Assembly: GCF_018398875.1 (NCBI RefSeq)
Contig: NZ_JAGWDK010000016.1
Location: 62,001 to 126,000 of the forward strand
Direction of reading: 5' to 3'
Source of the DNA: Bradyrhizobium sp. sGM-13
GTDB lineage: Bacteria > Pseudomonadota > Alphaproteobacteria > Rhizobiales > Xanthobacteraceae
DNA: 64,000 nucleotides
In this document: piece by piece, positions 60,493 to 64,000 of the stretch
How the letters are laid out: the number at the start of each line of letters is the position of its first letter
Position numbering within the stretch: the stretch's first letter is position 1
Program-made: the position numbers and the translations under genes
The notes under the pieces: generated by a model
What the model saw: the letters and a program-made list of their open reading frames with translations, nothing else
What the model was told of the DNA's origin: nothing
The model's database searches: none

Positions 60493-60503
60493 AGGCGTCT
60501 CCT
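60478..60503 (+). repeat. Tandem 13-bp duplication at the end of the small exported-protein gene
   Basis: AAAGGCGTTTCCT is followed directly by AAAGGCGTCTCCT. The first copy encodes the last residues (KGVS) and part of the stop; the second is untranslated. It looks like a small slippage duplication with one base change. Confidence 0.6.
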
Positions 60504-60528
60504 AGAGTCGCGCGCCATCCGTCGAAAC

Positions 60529-61509
60529 TCACTTCTGGCGGTCGTAGTAGTCGGGCATGTCATGCGGATCCATTGCCTGTTCGGCCCTGCGGCCCAGAAA
60601 GAAGAAGCCGCTGGCGGCATCTGCTGCGGCCCGGCCGCGACCGAACGCATCGAGATATCTGATCCAGAAGAACGGCAGCACGACCAGGCGTGACAGCTTG
60701 TTGCCCGCGCCGAGTGCGCGCGCGAAATAGCGGATCGACCATTCAAGCGCCACACCGGCGCCGCCGACCGGCCCGGCGTTGATCTCGGAAAATCGCCTGA
60801 ACAGCCAGCGGTGACCGCTCTGCGTGAAACGCGAGAAATCATAGGCCCGCTCGTGCACCTGCTGCATGAACGGCGTCTCCGCATAGACCAGGCCTTCCAG
60901 CCGCAGCACTCGATGCAGCTCGGCAACGACCGTTGCGGGCTCCAGCACGTGTTCCAGCACCGCCTGCACCCAGACGCCGTCGAATACGCCATCTTCGAAG
61001 GGTAGACTGTGGGCGTCAGCCACCAGCACGGTGTGTGGCGAAGCGTAGACGTCGGTGCCGACAAGCTCGATGGAATCGTCCCGGTAGAGTTCGTCTGCGC
61101 CCAAACCGATCGTTCCGCCACCGACAACGAGTACAACTGGTCGTCTCGACTCCCGCTTCAACAGCTCGATGAACATTGCGCTGTTGGCGACCGCAACCGG
61201 ATTGCCTCCAAAGGTAAGGCGATGCAGCCGCGATCCAAGGGAACGGCGACTGACGTCCCGCTGCAGCGCCGAGCCATTCTGGTCCTCGTACATCCTGCGT
61301 TCAAAAATGCTGGCTGCGAAATCGATCAGCACCGGCTGCGCGCCGATCATCGGAAACCCGGCTCTGCTATAATCGCAGGCACGGTTCGAGCAGGTTGGCC
61401 GTGACCACACGTTCCGCAGCGGCGACGAGCAGCGAGGACAGCGAATGCGCTTCTTCCAGTGCGTGGGTTCCGTATTCGCTACCGAATGATCGACGGCAGA
61501 AAGCTGCAA
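60529..61509 (-). CDS. SAM-dependent methyltransferase with N-terminal zinc-ribbon
   Basis: A 326-residue protein. Cysteines in IRCPRCSSPLRNVWSRPTCS and NRACDYS (C-x2-C-x14-C-x4-C) form a probable zinc ribbon. The methyltransferase domain has VVLVVGGGTIGLGADELY (motif I), ADAHSLPFEDGVFDGVWVQA and VLEHVLEPATVVAELHRVLR, typical of the Methyltransf_11 class. The start is TTG at 61509, with GAGG about 10 bases upstream. It is convergent with the plus-strand exopolysaccharide genes and may methylate a sugar of the polymer or an unrelated substrate. Confidence 0.85.
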   Translation of the reverse strand: MQLSAVDHSVANTEPTHWKKRIRCPRCSSPLRNVWSRPTCSNRACDYSRAGFPMIGAQPVLIDFAASIFERRMYEDQNGSALQRDVSRRSLGSRLHRLTFGGNPVAVANSAMFIELLKRESRRPVVLVVGGGTIGLGADELYRDDSIELVGTDVYASPHTVLVADAHSLPFEDGVFDGVWVQAVLEHVLEPATVVAELHRVLRLEGLVYAETPFMQQVHERAYDFSRFTQSGHRWLFRRFSEINAGPVGGAGVALEWSIRYFARALGAGNKLSRLVVLPFFWIRYLDAFGRGRAAADAASGFFFLGRRAEQAMDPHDMPDYYDRQK

Positions 61510-62074
61510 AGAAGGACCTCATATGTCATTTCTTCTGCCCTGCCCCGCTCATGACTCTCAATCGATGCTATTTCGAATGCAACGACAGCGCAACAATGCG
61601 GGACCGGGAACAATTCGGATGGTTGCAATTGGATGTCGCAGGAAGCTGCAGCCAGATGCCACCGTGAGGGCTTGCGAGAACGCAACGCACAAACCCGCCC
61701 TGCTGTTTCGAACAAATTCTAGGATTTGTCGAAAGTCTTCCAGCCGGCTCGTTTCGCGTCGCCTGGTTGACGACATCGGCCTCAGCCGACGAAACCCGGC
61801 ATCTGCCCGATCAGATGAAGAGCAGGTGGTCCGATATCAGGTGCGTACCGCCGCTGAGCGCGATGGGAACTTCGCGTCGGCTTGCTGTCGCTGCGGTTCA
61901 CCATTTCCATTTCGATCGTCCGGGCGCTGCGCGGCTGCTCATGGAGCCGCCAATGCGGCTCGCCGATAAAATTGGTTGATAGCTGCTAGAAGCAACCTTT
62001 GATCCCTCACGAGAACAATATCGGCTAAGACTGGGGTCCTCACAAGAACTGTCGATGTCTATGGAGTGAAGACG
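61510..62074. other. 565-base region without a convincing gene
   Basis: Short plus-strand frames of 70-148 codons exist, but they are rich in Arg, Ser and Cys, lack domains and have poor starts. The base composition is lower in GC than neighbouring genes, which suits a non-coding or decayed stretch. It should contain the promoters of the flanking divergent genes. No hairpin with a U-run or long repeat was seen. Confidence 0.5.
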
Positions 62075-62980
62075 ATGCGCCTGTCTGCGGCGATGATTGC
62101 GGCTACCTTGATGGCCGTGCCTGCGAATGCAAGCGAACTGACCGGAACGCTCCAGAAGATCAAGGAGACGAACAGGATCATCCTCGGCATTCAGGAAGCT
62201 TCGGTGCCTTTCAGCTATCTGGACGGCGATCAAAAGGCGATTGGATATGCCGTCGACATCTGCATGAGGATCGTCGACGCGGTCAAACGCGACCTCAAAG
62301 TCTCGACTGTTGCCGTCGAAACGCTTGCCGTCACGTCATCCAATCGCATTCCGCTCATGATGAATGGGACAGTCGACCTTGTCTGCTCTTCCACCACAAA
62401 CAACGCAGAGCGGCAGCGCCAGGTGACGTTCACAAATTCGCATTTCCTGTCGGCAACCCGTTTTGCTGCAAGGAAGTCCGACAACATCACGATGATCGAC
62501 CATCTGAAGGGCAAGCCCGTTGTTGCCATATCCGGCTCGACCAACATGGTGCAGCTTAACCAGGTCAATAGCACGCGAAATCTCGGCATCGCAGTGCTGG
62601 CCGCCAAAGATCAAGCGGAGGCTTTTCTCATGCTGGAGACAGGACGCGCGGCCGCCTACGTCCTCGATGACGTGCAACTCGCCGTCGCGATCGCGCGATC
62701 AAAGGATCCGTCCGCCTACGTGATCAGCGAGGAAGCCCTGTCCAGGGCCGAGCCTTACGGGATCATGCTGCGTAAGGACGATGCACCGTTCAAGACCGTG
62801 GCCGACCGAGCGACCGCGGATCTATACAGAAGCCCGGAGATCGAAACGATCTACCGGAAGTGGTTCGAATCGCCGGTGCCGCCCAACGGCCTCAGTTTCA
62901 AGACTCCGATGTCACAGGTCTTGCGCAAGGCATTCGCGCATCCGTCGGACAGCCCAGACCCGGCAAGCTACGAGCGCTGA
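62075..62980 (+). CDS. Amino-acid-type ABC transporter substrate-binding protein (orphan)
   Basis: A 301-residue periplasmic binding protein of the glutamate/aspartate (GltI-like, SBP-3) family. The signal peptide MRLSAAMIAATLMAVPANAS is followed by LTGTLQKIKETNRIILGIQE, then ASVPFSYLDGDQKAIGYAVD and IPLMMNGTVDLVCSSTTNN. ATG 62075 has GGAG 8 bases upstream; GTG 62066 is too close to it. No permease or ATPase gene is adjacent, so it is an orphan or serves a transporter encoded elsewhere. Confidence 0.9.
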   Translation: MRLSAAMIAATLMAVPANASELTGTLQKIKETNRIILGIQEASVPFSYLDGDQKAIGYAVDICMRIVDAVKRDLKVSTVAVETLAVTSSNRIPLMMNGTVDLVCSSTTNNAERQRQVTFTNSHFLSATRFAARKSDNITMIDHLKGKPVVAISGSTNMVQLNQVNSTRNLGIAVLAAKDQAEAFLMLETGRAAAYVLDDVQLAVAIARSKDPSAYVISEEALSRAEPYGIMLRKDDAPFKTVADRATADLYRSPEIETIYRKWFESPVPPNGLSFKTPMSQVLRKAFAHPSDSPDPASYER

Positions 62981-63089
62981 GGACCCGCGGCAAGCATGAG
63001 ATCCCGAAATGTCGGAAGCGAGGACATCATTTATCCTCGGCTCGATGGAGCCAAGATGCAATCGAACTCAGGTCCATAAGCGCAACCCG

Positions 63090-63696
63090 CTAAACAGCCT
63101 TCGAACCCTCGGGAGAATGCTGCCTGCTTCGAGCGCTATTTGAGTACATTGCCGATACTTTCCAGGCTCGGCGCAGATCCGCGACCATCTTACGCCAAGC
63201 GTCGCCGTTCGACCCGCCGAAGCGGCGGACGTAGGCCGGGTGAAAAGTGATTTGCAGGGGACGGCCATCAAATTGGAGCTTTGGTTTGCGAGACGCTCCG
63301 ATCGAACGCGACGTCCTGAATAGGCGAGCCGCCGTGCTGCCGAGCGCAACGACTACGCGCGGTTTGGAGCGCCGGATGTCCGTTAGCACCGCGGCGCCGT
63401 AATGATTGATTTCCTCGATAGTTGGAGCGCGATTGCGCGGCTTGGATTTTTTTCGTGCGTTCTATAGGGCGAAATGGAATCACGTTGGCCAAACGCAGTT
63501 GTCTGCGGTCGATCCCAGCCTGCTCGAGCAGTTTGCGCAACGCGCAGCCAGCCGGCCCGACAAAGGGCCTGCCCTGCTCAGCTTCTTCGGCGCCAGGTGC
63601 CTCGCCAACCAAGTATAGCCGCGGCTGCCGAAAGAGACCCTCGGGCGCGACCCGGCGCCGATCGAGTCGCTTGTTGGCAGCGCTTGTCTCGGCCAT
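63090..63696 (-). pseudogene. Uracil-DNA glycosylase superfamily gene, frameshifted at an A7 run
   Basis: The N-terminal frame starts MAETSAANKRLDRRRVAPEG and has the glycosylase motif LVGEAPGAEEAEQGRPFVGP followed by ANVIPFRP. The C-terminal frame continues KPRNRAPTIEEINHYGAAVL, then VVVALGSTAARLF and the second motif ITFHPAYVRR. The two join if one A is removed from the seven-A run (63447-63453 on the plus strand reads T7). The whole would be about 200 residues, normal for family 4-like enzymes, but the iron-sulfur cysteines of that family are not visible. It may be a pseudogene, a sequencing error, or a slippage-controlled gene. Confidence 0.8.
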
Positions 63697-63795
63697 CGGT
63701 ATCTACATTTGCCAAAGCTTGGTAACGCGAATGTCGTTCGGCCGCCTCATTTTGCTTTTGCGAGTGATGACGTACGCATCCCCCAAACCGAGCCT

Positions 63796-64000
63796 TTAAT
63801 GCGACATCAGTACCGGAACGGTCATCGTGTCGAGAATGCCGCGCGTCACGCCCCCGAGGATGAACTCGCGCAGCCGCGAATGGCCGAAGCCGCCCATTAC
63901 GATAAGGTCGGCTGATAGATCTGCCGCATGCGACAGGATTACGTTTGTGATATCGGTCCGATCGGCGGTGAGCGCCTTGATGCTGAAGTTCAAGTCGTGG
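63796..64000 (-). CDS. Universal stress protein, C-terminal part (5' end outside window)
   Basis: The frame is open to the last base; 68 C-terminal residues are visible. They contain the UspA ATP-binding signature ADLIVMGGFGHSRLREFILG followed by GVTRGILDTMTVPVLMSH (G-x2-G-x9-G-(S/T) with T in GGVTRG). It is a small cytosolic nucleotide-binding stress protein. The rest of the gene lies beyond the window. Confidence 0.88.
   Translation of the reverse strand, partial: HDLNFSIKALTADRTDITNVILSHAADLSADLIVMGGFGHSRLREFILGGVTRGILDTMTVPVLMSH

Noticed and set aside
61523..61979. Plus-strand frames of 148 and 70 codons before the orphan binding protein
   Set aside because: Composition is typical of random high-GC frames, with many Arg, Cys and Ser; no domain, signal peptide or ribosome site.
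1..64000. tRNA, rRNA, CRISPR arrays, insertion sequences, prophage
   Set aside because: No cloverleaf-like segment, rRNA stretch, regularly spaced repeat, transposase, integrase or phage structural gene was recognised in any intergenic region.

Overview
The window is high-GC DNA from an alphaproteobacterium, most likely Bradyrhizobium or a close relative. The evidence is a homospermidine synthase, Liv-type ABC operons tied to aromatic catabolism, a rhizobial-type exopolysaccharide locus, and intergenic palindromic repeats of the kind common in that group. I see no tRNA, rRNA, CRISPR array, transposase or prophage gene.

Layout. 1-2.3 kb: the 3' half of a homospermidine synthase gene, a secreted protein of unknown function, and a small Cys-rich lipoprotein whose Shine-Dalgarno lies in a hairpin. 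2.3-8.75 kb (minus): a catabolic operon in the order intradiol dioxygenase, Liv-type substrate-binding protein, two permeases, two ATPases, acetoacetate-decarboxylase family protein. 9-14.25 kb (minus): a zinc operon that starts at a perfect palindrome resembling a Zur operator. It encodes a 59-residue His-rich membrane microprotein, ATPase, permease, binding protein, a COG0523/CobW GTPase and a cytosolic WD40 protein. 14.3-22.9 kb: a split ArsP/YraQ-like permease pair, a fluoride channel, a REP-like palindrome, sodB, a GNAT acetyltransferase, a MATE exporter, a DUF2147 protein, a DUF3095 protein and htpG.

22.9-28.7 kb: a type I secretion ATPase and an adaptor with a roughly 240-residue disordered cytoplasmic extension, divergent from a large, acidic, Cys-free protein that is a plausible non-RTX substrate. 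28.9-31.9 kb: a cytochrome b561/ethylbenzene-dehydrogenase-like heme protein and a 2Fe-2S flavin reductase. 31.9-37.6 kb: a copper amine oxidase, gamma-glutamyltransferase and metallo-beta-lactamase-fold gene row, with a divergent AraC regulator.

37.6-61.5 kb is a complete Wzx/Wzy-type exopolysaccharide locus. The minus-strand arm makes precursors and starts the repeat unit (UDP-glucuronate epimerase, UDP-glucose dehydrogenase, FkbM methyltransferase, ManC, ExoY-like transferase). The plus-strand arm polymerises and exports: PPP-family phosphatase, short OPX protein, outer-membrane beta-barrel, Wzc-type tyrosine kinase, VpsF-like polymerase, glycosyltransferases, two acyltransferases, flippase, WecG-type transferase. 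A GH10 glycosidase sits in the middle on the other strand. The right end (62-64 kb) has an amino-acid-type binding protein, a uracil-DNA glycosylase family gene broken at an A7 run, and the C-terminus of a universal stress protein.

All identifications rest on reading motifs, lengths and gene order; no database search was run.
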